64,000 bases of DNA from Marinagarivorans sp. Lineage in GTDB: Bacteria > Pseudomonadota > Gammaproteobacteria > Pseudomonadales > Cellvibrionaceae. The notes under the pieces were generated by a model that was not told the DNA's origin, ran no database searches, and saw only the letters and a list, made by a program, of their open reading frames with translations. The DNA is taken from the NCBI GenBank assembly GCA_028281865.1, contig JANQJB010000036.1:1-64000 (forward strand), read 5' to 3'. A program made the translations under genes and the position numbers. Positions 55,060-64,000 of the stretch are shown here, in pieces; position 1 is the stretch's first letter, and every line of letters begins with the position of its first letter.

Positions 55060-56826
55060 GTGCAAGTGATCGACAAAATTAAAGCATTAATACGACCATC
55101 GAAGCTCGTCGTTACACTTATTCTTTGTGTCCTGTCGGTTTCTTGCAGTCATTCGAATTATATTCGACACGAATCTCAGCATTCCTTAAAACAAAATAAG
55201 TTGGAGAAAAGTAAACCCAATTTTGTCATAATTTTGGCCGATGACTTAGGTTTTACTGATGTAAATTATTTTGCGTCGAGGCTCGTCGGAAAAAAAACAA
55301 TAAATAGTTTTTTCGAGACGCCGCAAATAGACTTACTCGCGTCGCAAGGTGCGTCGTTTAAACAGGCCTACGCTCACCAACTGTGCTCACCAACACGCGC
55401 TGCGCTATTGACAGGGAAAAACTCGGCAGAAATCGGTTTTACTACAGCGATGCCTAGTCGCTCGTTGAGTTATTACGTAGCCAATTTACCGGTTCCGGAA
55501 AATTATCATCCGCTCGACGTTTTGGAGCACAAGGACGCTCTTAAGGAGGAGCCTGCATTAATTAACGGTATTAGCCTGTCAGCACTGCCGGCGGGAACCT
55601 CTCTGGATGCTGGATTAGATGAAACGACTTTTGCGGAAGCACTAGAGGGGTATAACTCTGCATTTGTTGGCAAGTGGCATATAGGTGGGCATGGCGCGAG
55701 CGGTTACCAGCCTCAAAACCAAGGTTTTAATGTGCTAGCCTACTACGACGCTGGTGGTTCGCATTATTATAATTGGGTGGAAAAATGGAATCGTAAGGCG
55801 CTATTGCACAAGAGCATGCCGCAGCAAGAGCTAGCGATTGGTGATGCGGGCTCTCCACCAACTCATGAATATTTAACCGACGATTTAACAGAAAAGTCTG
55901 TCAATTTTATTCGCGAAGCGGCACATTCTAGAAAACCCTTTTTGCTCTTTCTTTCACATTTTGCCGTCCATTCACCCTTGCAAGCGCCGAAAAAAGATGT
56001 CGAGTACTTTAACCGCAAGGCTAGCCGCGGTAAAGAGGGTAAAGGTAATGCAGCTTATGCTGCGATGGTTAAACGATTGGACAGCTCGGTGGGAACGATA
56101 ATAGAGTCACTAAAAGCCAGTAATTTATACAATAATACTTATATTATATTCTTGTCGGATAATGGTGGTGTTGATTATCTGATAGGGAACAAGAAGCTTG
56201 CTGGCCATAAACCCAAAAACAATAATATCGACGGATTTTGGACACCGACATCAAATGCCCCTCTAAAAGGTGGCAAAGCTACCTTATTTGAAGGTGGTGT
56301 GCGGGTGCCATTGATTATTTCGGGCCCAGGTATTGAAGCGGGGCAATGGGTAGATAGGCCGGTATTTGTGACGGACATTTTCCCGACCTTAGTCGAACTT
56401 TCAGGCTCTAAAATGAGCCAGCATCGGATAGAAGGGCAAAGCCTTTTATCTTTGATGAATATGAAGGGTTTCAAAAGCGAATACTCGCGCGATACTTATT
56501 ATTGGCACTATCCATTCAATGTTATTGTTGAAAACCCAGACAATAATTTACCTCTTTCACCCCATTCTGCTATACGAGTGGGACCATACAAGCTTATTGT
56601 CGATTGGCATGGAGAGCAGAAGCTCTACAACATAGACAAAGATCCGTTTGAAACAGACAATCTAGCGCTATCAGAGCCCAAGATTGTGCAAGTGTTGCAA
56701 CAAAAGCTGGTCGATTGGATTAAAGCTAATGTCGCTCATCGCTATCGCGCGAAGCCCAACCCAGCTTACGATTCGCAGAACTCAAGCCGACCGGCCGCTA
56801 CAAGGTTAAACCCCAGTTATTTCTGA
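55060..56826 (+). CDS. Lipoprotein arylsulfatase
   Basis: Type I sulfatase, 588 aa. Lipobox LSVSC has Cys29. Metal DD in LADDLGFTDVNYFA; the formylglycine motif CSPTR has Cys109. GKWHIGGHG, HFAVHSPLQAPKKDVEYF, SDNGG and GGKATLFEGGVRVPLI are present. It is longer between the first DD and Cys than the other sulfatases here. The best start is GTG 55060 with GAGAG upstream (a second GTG is at 55066). Probably co-transcribed with the DUF481 gene before it; the permease gene follows after 26 bp. Confidence 0.91.
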   Translation: MQVIDKIKALIRPSKLVVTLILCVLSVSCSHSNYIRHESQHSLKQNKLEKSKPNFVIILADDLGFTDVNYFASRLVGKKTINSFFETPQIDLLASQGASFKQAYAHQLCSPTRAALLTGKNSAEIGFTTAMPSRSLSYYVANLPVPENYHPLDVLEHKDALKEEPALINGISLSALPAGTSLDAGLDETTFAEALEGYNSAFVGKWHIGGHGASGYQPQNQGFNVLAYYDAGGSHYYNWVEKWNRKALLHKSMPQQELAIGDAGSPPTHEYLTDDLTEKSVNFIREAAHSRKPFLLFLSHFAVHSPLQAPKKDVEYFNRKASRGKEGKGNAAYAAMVKRLDSSVGTIIESLKASNLYNNTYIIFLSDNGGVDYLIGNKKLAGHKPKNNNIDGFWTPTSNAPLKGGKATLFEGGVRVPLIISGPGIEAGQWVDRPVFVTDIFPTLVELSGSKMSQHRIEGQSLLSLMNMKGFKSEYSRDTYYWHYPFNVIVENPDNNLPLSPHSAIRVGPYKLIVDWHGEQKLYNIDKDPFETDNLALSEPKIVQVLQQKLVDWIKANVAHRYRAKPNPAYDSQNSSRPAATRLNPSYF

Positions 56827-56852
56827 CCAGTAATTGACGCTATAATGGGGCA

Positions 56853-57932
56853 ATGAGTGATATATCTAAGCATTCTTGTTGCCCATCGTCAGAAAAGTCC
56901 AACGACGATACTTGCAAAGCCCCTTCTAAGCGAGTGGATTACTTCTTTTGGAGCTGCGCACTTTCTGTGGTTGCTCTTTACGGTTTGCATCTCTCCTCTA
57001 TTTCAGTTCCGTATGCGTGGTTGAATACGTTAATGCATTCAGTGCATCAGCTTTTAAATACCGTATGGTGGGGCATGCTAATAGGTGTGCTTATGGTGGG
57101 AGTGCTAGCAAAAATACCGCGCGAGTTCGTCATGTCGGTACTCGGAACAAATAAAAGCAGCCTTAACAGCATTTTGCGCGCTACGGCTGCAGGAGTACTG
57201 CTGGACTTGTGTAGTCACGGTATTCTGATGGTGGGAGCGAAGCTCTACGAGCGCGGTGCAAACGTGGGGCAGATTATGGCGTTTTTATTAGCAAGCCCGT
57301 GGAATTCACTTTCGTTGACCGTTATTTTAATTGCATTAATTGGGTTTTGGTGGACCCTTGCTTTTATTTTCCTCTCGGCGCTTGTTGCAGTTTTTGTCGG
57401 TTTAATATTTGATTTTCTCACACGTAAAAATATATTGCCGCACAACCCTCACGCCGTTCAAATTGATTCAAATTTTAATTTTACAGAGCAATGTAAAAAA
57501 AGTTTAATTGCTACCAAATTTGATTTAGCTTTTTTTTATTCTATGCTTCAAACAGGCTTAAGCGATTCAAAGATCGTTGTTCGGTGGACTTTATTCGGTA
57601 TTTTATTGGCAAGCATTATTCGTGCATTTGTGTCCGAAGCTAATTTTGAAACCTATTTTGGCCCAACTATTTTGGGGTTAATGTTCACAATCATCGCTGC
57701 CACTATAATTGAAGTCTGCTCAGAGGGCGCTACGCCCATTGCGGCGGATTTACTGAATAGAGCGGATGCACCCGGAAACAGTTTTGCATTTTTAATGGCG
57801 GGTGTCGCGACTGATTATACGGAAATTATGGTAATTAGAGATACTATGCGCTCATGGAAGATTGCGTTATTTCTACCATTAATTACGATTCCTCAAGTAG
57901 TTATTATCGCGGTGTTGTTAAATGCAACATAG
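56853..57932 (+). CDS. SO_0444-type Cu/Zn efflux permease
   Basis: 359-residue polytopic membrane protein of the YraQ/ArsP-like permease family. The N-terminal tail holds metal-ligand-type residues (HSCCPSSEKSNDDTC), followed by about eight helices. LLDLCSHGILMVGAKLYERG and IEVCSEGATPIAADLLNRA, with FLMAGVATDYTEIMVIRDT, are the two conserved substrate segments of this family. It is thought to export Cu or Zn ions or organometal compounds. GGGG precedes the ATG by a few bases. Spacing to the sulfatase gene is 26 bp, so co-transcription is possible, though a functional link to sulfatases is not evident. Confidence 0.85.
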   Translation: MSDISKHSCCPSSEKSNDDTCKAPSKRVDYFFWSCALSVVALYGLHLSSISVPYAWLNTLMHSVHQLLNTVWWGMLIGVLMVGVLAKIPREFVMSVLGTNKSSLNSILRATAAGVLLDLCSHGILMVGAKLYERGANVGQIMAFLLASPWNSLSLTVILIALIGFWWTLAFIFLSALVAVFVGLIFDFLTRKNILPHNPHAVQIDSNFNFTEQCKKSLIATKFDLAFFYSMLQTGLSDSKIVVRWTLFGILLASIIRAFVSEANFETYFGPTILGLMFTIIAATIIEVCSEGATPIAADLLNRADAPGNSFAFLMAGVATDYTEIMVIRDTMRSWKIALFLPLITIPQVVIIAVLLNAT

Positions 57933-58301
57933 CCAAGTTAAAAACATAAATAGATATCTGTAATGCACAAAAACTTGTGCATGCACTAATTTAATTCACG
58001 AGGCTGACTAAATCTCTAGCCCGAAAAGTATAAATAGTGAGATAAAAATAAAGTTTTTAATCGGCTTTAATTATCTATATTTCAATCCTGTGACATCAAC
58101 AAAGGGTAGAAACATGCCATTTATCGAAAATAGACGATCAATTGGCGCGTAAATCATTTAATTGTCTTATATAGTTATTTGGTGACTAGTAAACGATCTA
58201 AGTCATTCGATACACTGGAGTTAGGAAACAAGAATTTTTTATAAAAAGCTATTAAAAATATTCATTTACAGCTAAAGGGTGGTATTTAAAGGGTTAGGGG
58301 G
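57933..58301. other. Intergenic spacer before the ThDP/citrate-synthase-like operon
   Basis: AT-rich, about 370 bp, no coding frame. TGCACAA-AAAC-TTGTGCA (57964-57981) is a perfect 7-bp stem with four-base loop, 31 bp after the permease stop. Without a T-run it could be a weak terminator or an operator. The promoter of the following operon should be in the right half. Confidence 0.5.
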
Positions 58302-60152
58302 ATGAATATTATTGAAACTAGGTTCGCACACGCTGTGAACACGGGGCAATCAATTGAGGCGGGCGAGCTCTTAATTGCCTATTTAGAAGCGCTGCATGTA
58401 GAGTTTGTTTTTGGTATTCCTGGCGGTGCTATCGAGCCGCTTTACAACGCTCTTGCCAGAAGCGAACGCGATGGTGGCCCTAAACCAATAATTACGCGGC
58501 ATGAATCGGGTGCCGCTTTTATGGCCGATGGTTATGCACGAAATTCGGGCAAACTTGGCGTTTGTTGTGCTACCACCGGACCTGGTGCGACGAATTTAAT
58601 TACGGGTGTTGCCTCTGCGCACGAAAATAATATCCCTCTTCTTGCAATAACAGCGCAGACAGCGTTAAATAATTTTGGCAAACGCGCGTTTCAAGAATCC
58701 AGCGATACCGCTATCAATACCGTTGGAATGTTTCAGTATTGTACGCGTTATAATACCTTGATTAGCCACATCGATCAGTTTGAAGCAAAGCTTGTCGCTG
58801 CATTAAATGTCGCATTAAAGTATCGGTTTCCCGTTCACCTTAGCGTACCTGTAGACGTGTTGCGGACAAAACTTTTGTATCGTCCCGACAACATTGTGCG
58901 TGCTCTTGATGAGCCCGTGCGATCATTGGATTGCGATTCTGTTAATAATTTATATGTAGAATTAACCGAAGCAAAAAAAGTCGTATTTGTTATTGGTAAA
59001 ACTGCCGAGGAAGCTATTCCTTTAATATTGCGTGCAATTGATTTTTTTGATGCCTTATTTGTAACGACTCCTGATGCAAAAGGTTTAATTAATACCTATC
59101 ATATTCGTTACCGAGGTGTAATCGGCTTTGCTGGCCACGCGACAGCTTTCGAAACATTAATCGATCCAGATGTTGATACTGTAGTGTGTATCGGCGTATA
59201 TATGAGTGAATGGTCGAGTAATGGCTGGGATCCTCATGCGCTTTTAAATCGACGTTTAATAAATATTGATTCTACAGAATTAGGGCTTACTCAGGCTCCG
59301 ATGGCCCGCTTGCAAGTTTGTGGTGATTTTTCGAGTGTCTTTGAACATTTATTAAATTTAGTTATTAAGTCATCCTCAAATATACAAACGGTTGAAACTT
59401 CCGAGATACGATTAGGTAAAAAACTTGCCTTTCGCGAAAATAAATGTGAGTTGTTTGAGAAGGGATGGGAAAAAAAACGTATCAAGCCTCAGTGGCTCGT
59501 TGGGCAATTACCTAACTTATTCCCCAGCGGAACCAAATATATTGCTGATACGGGCAACAGTATGGCATGGGCGATTCACTATTTGAACCCTCAGACCCGA
59601 CGCGTGATGGAACGCAGAGTGCCTGACAACGAGGACGAATATGACGATAGAGTGGGCTTTGGTCGGCGCAGCGTGTTTGGTGGTTTGTTTCAGGTTACGA
59701 TTGAATTCGCGTCGATGGGTTGGGCCATAGCTGCTTCAATCGGAGCCGCAATGGCGAATAAACAAAAACCTGTTGTTTGCTTAACCGGAGACGGCAGCGT
59801 GTTAATGAATGGCCAGGAAATTACTGTTGCTAAGGAGCAAGGCTTACCAGTGGCATTTATCGTTTTTAATGACAGTTTTCTCGGTATGGTTAAACACGGC
59901 CAAAAACTTGCAAAGGCTGAGCAGGTTGGGGTGCAATTGCCGCAGGTCAATTTTGCAAAATTGGCGGAGTCCATGGGCGTTAAGGGAATTGAAGTACGAA
60001 CACCTTCGGATTTTAGCCGGCTAATCAAAAACGGATTCAAATTAGATGGTGCACCAGTTTTATTCGACGTCCATATTGACCCTGAGCAGGTTCCGCCCAT
60101 GTCTTTGAGAATAAAACAGTTGGCAAATTCAAATTTGATGACACAGAATTAA
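58302..60152 (+). CDS. ThDP-dependent acetolactate-synthase-like enzyme
   Basis: 616-residue thiamine-diphosphate enzyme. The catalytic glutamate is in ITRHESGAAFMADGYAR; CATTGPGATNLITGVASA and the cofactor motif GDGSVLMNGQEITVA, with the distal FNDSFLG, are intact. Overall closest to acetolactate synthase catalytic subunits, but no small regulatory subunit lies next to it and the neighbours are not branched-chain genes. Instead it heads an operon with two citrate-synthase-fold proteins and an asparagine-synthase-like protein, so it probably forms a carboligated or decarboxylated 2-oxo acid for a special product. The substrate cannot be predicted. Confidence 0.85.
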   Translation: MNIIETRFAHAVNTGQSIEAGELLIAYLEALHVEFVFGIPGGAIEPLYNALARSERDGGPKPIITRHESGAAFMADGYARNSGKLGVCCATTGPGATNLITGVASAHENNIPLLAITAQTALNNFGKRAFQESSDTAINTVGMFQYCTRYNTLISHIDQFEAKLVAALNVALKYRFPVHLSVPVDVLRTKLLYRPDNIVRALDEPVRSLDCDSVNNLYVELTEAKKVVFVIGKTAEEAIPLILRAIDFFDALFVTTPDAKGLINTYHIRYRGVIGFAGHATAFETLIDPDVDTVVCIGVYMSEWSSNGWDPHALLNRRLINIDSTELGLTQAPMARLQVCGDFSSVFEHLLNLVIKSSSNIQTVETSEIRLGKKLAFRENKCELFEKGWEKKRIKPQWLVGQLPNLFPSGTKYIADTGNSMAWAIHYLNPQTRRVMERRVPDNEDEYDDRVGFGRRSVFGGLFQVTIEFASMGWAIAASIGAAMANKQKPVVCLTGDGSVLMNGQEITVAKEQGLPVAFIVFNDSFLGMVKHGQKLAKAEQVGVQLPQVNFAKLAESMGVKGIEVRTPSDFSRLIKNGFKLDGAPVLFDVHIDPEQVPPMSLRIKQLANSNLMTQN

Positions 60153-60244
60153 TACTGTATAAAATCCTCAAATGCTTGAGTATTCAAACGAGGTTGAAGT
60201 CGCAACCTTTATAAACTAAAAGTATAAATTGGATACAAAATCAA

Positions 60245-61021
60245 TTGAAATTTAATAATAAGTTCACGACAAAAATTTGGAAAGAAATACCCTCTGATCA
60301 AAACCCCTACGTACCTAAGGCTACTCGTTTATATGGTTACGACACGTTCGAGTTGCTGAAAAAAAAATCTTTCATAGATGTGATTTTTCTTTTAATGCTT
60401 GGTGACCTGCCGACTAAGCATCAAACATTTTTGCTCGAAAAGTTAATGATTTTTTTACTCAACCCCGGTCCACGTGATGTAGCTTGTCGAGCAGGGATGA
60501 CAGCTGGAATCAGTAAATCTTTAAGCACAAATTTGTTGCCGATAGGCTTGATGGCCGCAGGAGGTAAAGTAGGTGGTGGTGCAGAGGTAGAGGAAGCGAT
60601 GCAATTTCTTATTAAGCACCATAACGAATGTCCCGAAAAAACTTCAGATCATTATTTAAACCAAGTTGAGGAAAACGAAGGGCAAACCCGAATAGCCCCT
60701 GGATTTGGAAAATACTATGGTAGTCTCGATATTTTAGCTATGCGGTTTGCTGAATTACTTATGGCAAATAATCCGACTCAAGATGGGTATATAAAGTGGG
60801 CACATCACTTTGTCGAGCAGTCGTCAGAATATGATTATGGGTGGTTAAAAACAGGGATCAGTGCCGCAGTGTTTTTAGATTTGAATATTAGACCTCGAGA
60901 GGGGTCAGGGCTTTATCAATTGTTAGTTGCACCTGGTATTTTGGCGCATGCGATGGAGCAGACACATCATCCGATAACGGCAATGCCTTTTGTTAGCGAT
61001 GAGGACTATACGATTGAATAA
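60245..61021 (+). CDS. Citrate-synthase-fold protein, catalytic residues altered (first)
   Basis: 258-residue protein of the citrate synthase/citryl-CoA lyase family by fold signatures: LYGYDTFELL, FLLMLGDLPT, IAPGFGKYYGSLD, SAAVFLDLNI and the C-terminal DEDYTIE. By eye the three catalytic positions are lost: the LHGG histidine reads KVGG, the PGFGH histidine reads PGFGK, and the NVD aspartate region reads LKTG. It is much shorter than full citrate synthase (about 430), as in citryl-CoA lyases. The only in-frame start is TTG 60245, with a weak ribosome site, so the N-terminus is uncertain. The next gene overlaps its end. Confidence 0.75.
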   Translation: MKFNNKFTTKIWKEIPSDQNPYVPKATRLYGYDTFELLKKKSFIDVIFLLMLGDLPTKHQTFLLEKLMIFLLNPGPRDVACRAGMTAGISKSLSTNLLPIGLMAAGGKVGGGAEVEEAMQFLIKHHNECPEKTSDHYLNQVEENEGQTRIAPGFGKYYGSLDILAMRFAELLMANNPTQDGYIKWAHHFVEQSSEYDYGWLKTGISAAVFLDLNIRPREGSGLYQLLVAPGILAHAMEQTHHPITAMPFVSDEDYTIE

Positions 61022-61835
61022 ACCTTCTCCTTATCAATTTTGGGATGATCGCCGAGGAAAACTTTCAAGCTCAAAAGGTGGTTGGAAAGCGGGCGTTGAC
61101 GTATGGAGCCACGGATACTCAATTATGAATGAGTTAGTGGGCAATATTTCTTATATGCAAATGGTGATTCTCAATGCTACAGGTAGACTGGTAGAAAAAA
61201 AACTAGCGGACTGGTTTGAAGCATGTTTTATTTGTTTGAGCTGGCCGGATTCTCGTATTTGGTGTAATCACGTTGGTGCACTAATGGGTAATACTAGGTC
61301 GAGTGTTGTTGCGGGAACGGTTGCAGGAGCTTTGGCGTCAGAATCGAGGATGTACGGCGGAAATTATACGAGTTTAGCCGGAGTAAAATTTATTACAGAT
61401 GCTTTGCGACTAATAAACGAGGGCTTGACTATTGAAGATATTATTAATAGATGTGCTTTCAAGAACGATCGGCCGTTAGTTGTGGGTTACGTAAGACCTG
61501 TGAATGGAAACGACGAGCGAATTCAACCAATGAAAAAATTGACTGCTAGGCTGGGCTTTCACGAGGGACCTCATATGAAATTAGCAAATCAAATTAGCGA
61601 ATATTTATATGAAAAATACGGCGAAGGGATGAATATTCTGGGGTTTATAGCGGCGTTTGCAGCCGACAACGATATTGCTGCAGAAGAGCTGTATTATATT
61701 CGACCGGTAATTGTTGCAAGCGGCGTAACAGCCTGTTATTTAGATACTCTTTCTAAACAGCCAGACTCATATTTGCCTATCCGGTGTGACGATATCGACT
61801 ATATCGGACAAAATGATCGCAGTATCGATTTTTAG
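61014..61835 (+). CDS. Citrate-synthase-fold protein, catalytic residues altered (second)
   Basis: About 274 residues, starting at TTG 61014 with GAGG nine bases upstream and overlapping the previous gene by eight bases; ATG 60999 is an alternative. Fold signatures: HGYSIMNELVGNISYMQM, then NHVGALMGNTRSSVVAGTVAGALASE, and the C-terminal CDDIDYIGQ. The expected GGxHGG position reads YGGNYT, the PGFGH position reads VGYVRP, and no NVD-type aspartate is evident. It appears to be a divergent partner of the preceding protein, perhaps forming a heterodimer. Whether either is enzymatic, or binds CoA esters, is unknown. Confidence 0.7.
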   Translation: MNKPSPYQFWDDRRGKLSSSKGGWKAGVDVWSHGYSIMNELVGNISYMQMVILNATGRLVEKKLADWFEACFICLSWPDSRIWCNHVGALMGNTRSSVVAGTVAGALASESRMYGGNYTSLAGVKFITDALRLINEGLTIEDIINRCAFKNDRPLVVGYVRPVNGNDERIQPMKKLTARLGFHEGPHMKLANQISEYLYEKYGEGMNILGFIAAFAADNDIAAEELYYIRPVIVASGVTACYLDTLSKQPDSYLPIRCDDIDYIGQNDRSIDF

Positions 61836-61846
61836 GGTTAGTTTTC

Positions 61847-63736
61847 ATGTGCGGAATTTTGGCGATATATTCGCAAAATCAAGAACCCATTAAGTCCAAA
61901 GACTTAGAGTTGGGAATAACGGCACTCCGCCATCGAGGTCCTGAGGTAAGTGAAATCTGGCGTAGTGCCAGTGAAGAAATCGGTTTGGCACATTCTCGCT
62001 TGAGTATTATTGATCTAAATACCGGCAATCAACCTATTCATTCCATCGAGCGTGCTACATCGATTGTTGCCAATGGAGAGTTTTACGAATATGAAAAAAT
62101 CCGCAACGAACTAACCAAAAGCGGCCATAAATTTACCACCTGTTCAGATTCCGAAATTGCGTTACATTTGTATGAACGCTATGGAACGTCGGGCTTAAAA
62201 TATTTGCGTGGCGAGTTCGCATTTGCTATTTGGGACAATGTTAATAACATTTTATTTGCTGCACGCGACCGCTTTGGGATTAAACCTCTATTTTATTCAA
62301 TATTTAATAATAAAGTTTATATCGCCTCGGAGATTAAAGCGTTACTTGCAGCCGGGGTGCCAGCAGATTGGGATACTGAGTCATACAATAGTCGAGCTTA
62401 TATAATGCGCGACCGAACATTGTTTAATAATATCCATCAAGTACCCCCTGGTCATTATTTGCTTGCTAGCAAAAACTCAATTCGTATACACAAATATTGG
62501 GATTTTAATTATTTACAGGATTGCGAAAATGAAGCAGCCGACGAAATAGATATGATAGCCGGGCTGCAGGCTGAAATAAAAGAGGCTGTAAAAGTCCGAA
62601 TGCGCGCTGATGTTCCAGTCGGTGTATATTTAAGTGGAGGAATCGATTCCTCCGCTGTTTTGGGCATTGCTTCAGAGTATACGAGTCGACCAATCGATTC
62701 TTTTTCATTGTATTTCGAGGATAGCCAATACAATGAATATGATATAGCGAAAGCAACTGCAGATTACGTAAATTCTAATTTTAATTCAATTAAAATTAGC
62801 CAAAATGATCTCGCTGACAATTTTCAACAATCCGTTTGCGCTGCTGAGACTATATGTATCAACGGTCACGGTGTAGCAAAATACTTGCTGAGTAAATTTG
62901 TTCATGAAGCAGGATATAAAGTTGTTTTAACCGGTGAAGGAGCAGATGAAATATTTGCTGGATATCCGCCTTTTAGGCAGGACTATGCCCTATTAAATGG
63001 TAAACAAGACGCAAATTACGAAAAATTGATGCAGACCAATAAAGTGTCTTCTGGGCTTTTAATCAACTCTGACAGAGCTGATCAGCGTAAAAGCGAGTTT
63101 GTGTCTAGAGTACTTGGTTTTACACCAACTTGGATATCCGCTCAATATGAAATGGTTCGAAAGCTCGATGCATTAAAAATAGATAAACAACGCAACTGCT
63201 TTCTTACAATTGAACAAATGCTACGTTATTGTGATATTTCCAACCAAGTCGATGGTATTAATCCTGTTCACAAAGCGATGTATTTAATGTCAAAATCGCT
63301 TCTACCAAATTACATACTTACGGTGCTTGGCGATAGGATGGAAATGGCCCATTCTATTGAAGGTAGAACTCCATTTTTGGATCATAAACTTGTAGAATAT
63401 GTCGTAAAGTTGCCTATAGAGATGAAAATAAACCGAGGGGTTGAGAAATATGCGCTAAGGGAGGCGGTCAAACCTTGGGTAACTAAACAAGTGTATAATC
63501 GAGAAAAACATCCTTTCTTAACTCCGCCTTCAATATTGAATCCTACTCAAAGCTTGTATCAGCTTGCAAGAGATATTTTTTCAAGTGATATCAGTCAACC
63601 GTTTTACGATTTGAAAGCTGTAATGAAGTTTATGGATGATGCTCTTAGTTTGGATGTAAACCAACAAATAGCTGCAGAGCCGATCATAATGGAGATTTTG
63701 TCGGTTTGTATGCTGCATGCAAAATATTTTAAATAA
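61847..63736 (+). CDS. Asparagine-synthase-like glutamine amidotransferase
   Basis: 629-residue protein with both domains of AsnB: an N-terminal glutamine amidohydrolase with catalytic Cys2 (MCGILAIYS), RHRGPE and ANGEFYE, and a C-terminal synthetase with PP-loop SGGIDSSAVLG and GEGADEIFAGYPPFR. Ammonia from glutamine would amidate an adenylated carboxylate. In this operon the carboxylate is more likely a product of the ThDP and citrate-synthase-like proteins than free aspartate; that is inference. ATG 61847 follows the previous stop by 11 bases. Secondary-metabolite and exopolysaccharide clusters often use AsnB-like enzymes this way. Confidence 0.9.
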   Translation: MCGILAIYSQNQEPIKSKDLELGITALRHRGPEVSEIWRSASEEIGLAHSRLSIIDLNTGNQPIHSIERATSIVANGEFYEYEKIRNELTKSGHKFTTCSDSEIALHLYERYGTSGLKYLRGEFAFAIWDNVNNILFAARDRFGIKPLFYSIFNNKVYIASEIKALLAAGVPADWDTESYNSRAYIMRDRTLFNNIHQVPPGHYLLASKNSIRIHKYWDFNYLQDCENEAADEIDMIAGLQAEIKEAVKVRMRADVPVGVYLSGGIDSSAVLGIASEYTSRPIDSFSLYFEDSQYNEYDIAKATADYVNSNFNSIKISQNDLADNFQQSVCAAETICINGHGVAKYLLSKFVHEAGYKVVLTGEGADEIFAGYPPFRQDYALLNGKQDANYEKLMQTNKVSSGLLINSDRADQRKSEFVSRVLGFTPTWISAQYEMVRKLDALKIDKQRNCFLTIEQMLRYCDISNQVDGINPVHKAMYLMSKSLLPNYILTVLGDRMEMAHSIEGRTPFLDHKLVEYVVKLPIEMKINRGVEKYALREAVKPWVTKQVYNREKHPFLTPPSILNPTQSLYQLARDIFSSDISQPFYDLKAVMKFMDDALSLDVNQQIAAEPIIMEILSVCMLHAKYFK

Positions 63737-64000
63737 CTCGTCAATTTATTAATCTTACCTCAAAGTCTAATTCAGATGTCTCGAACTTAGGTTTTATGCA
63801 TACATATTAGCTTGCTCTATTTTAATCATAGTATTAAATTACAAATCCTCATATTGTGGGCAGCTTTGTCACAAGCAAAGCGTTGGTAAGCGTCGAGCAG
63901 CAATTATAGGCGCCAAAATTAGAATCGAAATATATTATGAGCAATCAATAGTTATAAAAGTCTATAATTAGTCCAATTTAGCCAATTTGGAGCCTTAAAT
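63737..64000. other. Terminal spacer
   Basis: No gene recognised to the window end. A GCTTTG-TCACAAG-CAAAGC hairpin lies at 63863-63881 without a T-run. The next gene presumably begins beyond the window. Confidence 0.5.

Noticed and set aside
57964..57981. Rho-independent terminator after the permease gene
   Set aside because: Good stem but no T-run; noted only as a hairpin.
60990..61013. Upstream starts (TTG 60990, ATG 60999) for the second citrate-synthase-like gene
   Set aside because: Neither has a ribosome site; TTG 61014 has GAGG at proper spacing, although ATG 60999 cannot be excluded.
60245..61835. One citrate synthase gene split by a frameshift
   Set aside because: Each protein carries its own N-terminal YG/HGY block and its own C-terminal DxDYxxx end, so they are two family members, not halves of one.

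Overview
The window reads as chromosome of a marine, polysaccharide-degrading gammaproteobacterium, most likely of the Cellvibrionaceae type (Saccharophagus/Teredinibacter relatives). The clues are long poly-serine linkers in a secreted lipoprotein, six Cys-type sulfatases, a giant LEPR-XLL repeat protein, many c-di-GMP proteins, and ordinary gammaproteobacterial housekeeping genes (pyrB, gor, fldB, dgkA). This placement is inference from gene content. I saw no rRNA, tRNA, CRISPR array, prophage or intact insertion sequence.

Layout. 0-5.6 kb: a diguanylate cyclase, flavodoxin (fldB), diacylglycerol kinase, an acyl-CoA ligase and a patatin lipase. 5.6-9.6 kb: an EAL protein with degenerate motifs, then a pseB-pseC-pseF operon for CMP-pseudaminic acid behind a good sigma-54-like promoter. 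9.6-17.3 kb: a DUF2971 protein, pyrB, a REC-GGDEF-REC response regulator, an acyltransferase and a DinG-type helicase. 17.3-20.8 kb: a REP-like dispersed repeat, a poly-serine cytochrome c lipoprotein and glutathione reductase. 20.8-24.7 kb: a two-gene unit encoding a GAF-HlyD membrane protein and an M50 protease fused to an HlyD domain. 24.7-36.8 kb: five sulfatases on both strands, interrupted by a DUF3500 protein, a small secreted protein and a glyoxylate-type pair (hyi, garR-like). 37-50.6 kb: an HlyD adaptor, a 2613-residue LEPR-XLL protein, an overlapping hybrid histidine kinase and a REC-GGDEF-EAL regulator. 50.6-58 kb: a further hybrid kinase, the redox two-component pair RegB/RegA, a DUF481 outer-membrane protein, a sixth sulfatase and a Cu/Zn-type permease. 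58.3-63.7 kb: a compact operon with an acetolactate-synthase-like ThDP enzyme, two adjacent citrate-synthase-fold proteins that both appear to lack the catalytic triad, and an asparagine-synthase-like amidotransferase.

Two systems stand out. (1) The LEPR-XLL locus: a giant protein with no Sec signal, two beta-helix halves, ten 93-residue Ig-like repeats and a C-terminal membrane segment. It is translationally coupled to a kinase, preceded by an HlyD adaptor, and lies 13 kb from an M50-HlyD/GAF-HlyD pair. It could be an uncharacterised surface display and sensing apparatus. (2) The terminal four-gene operon, which looks like an undescribed biosynthetic pathway. The sulfatase-rich middle suggests growth on sulfated algal polysaccharides, and the four c-di-GMP proteins plus pseudaminic acid genes suggest tight control of motile versus attached life.
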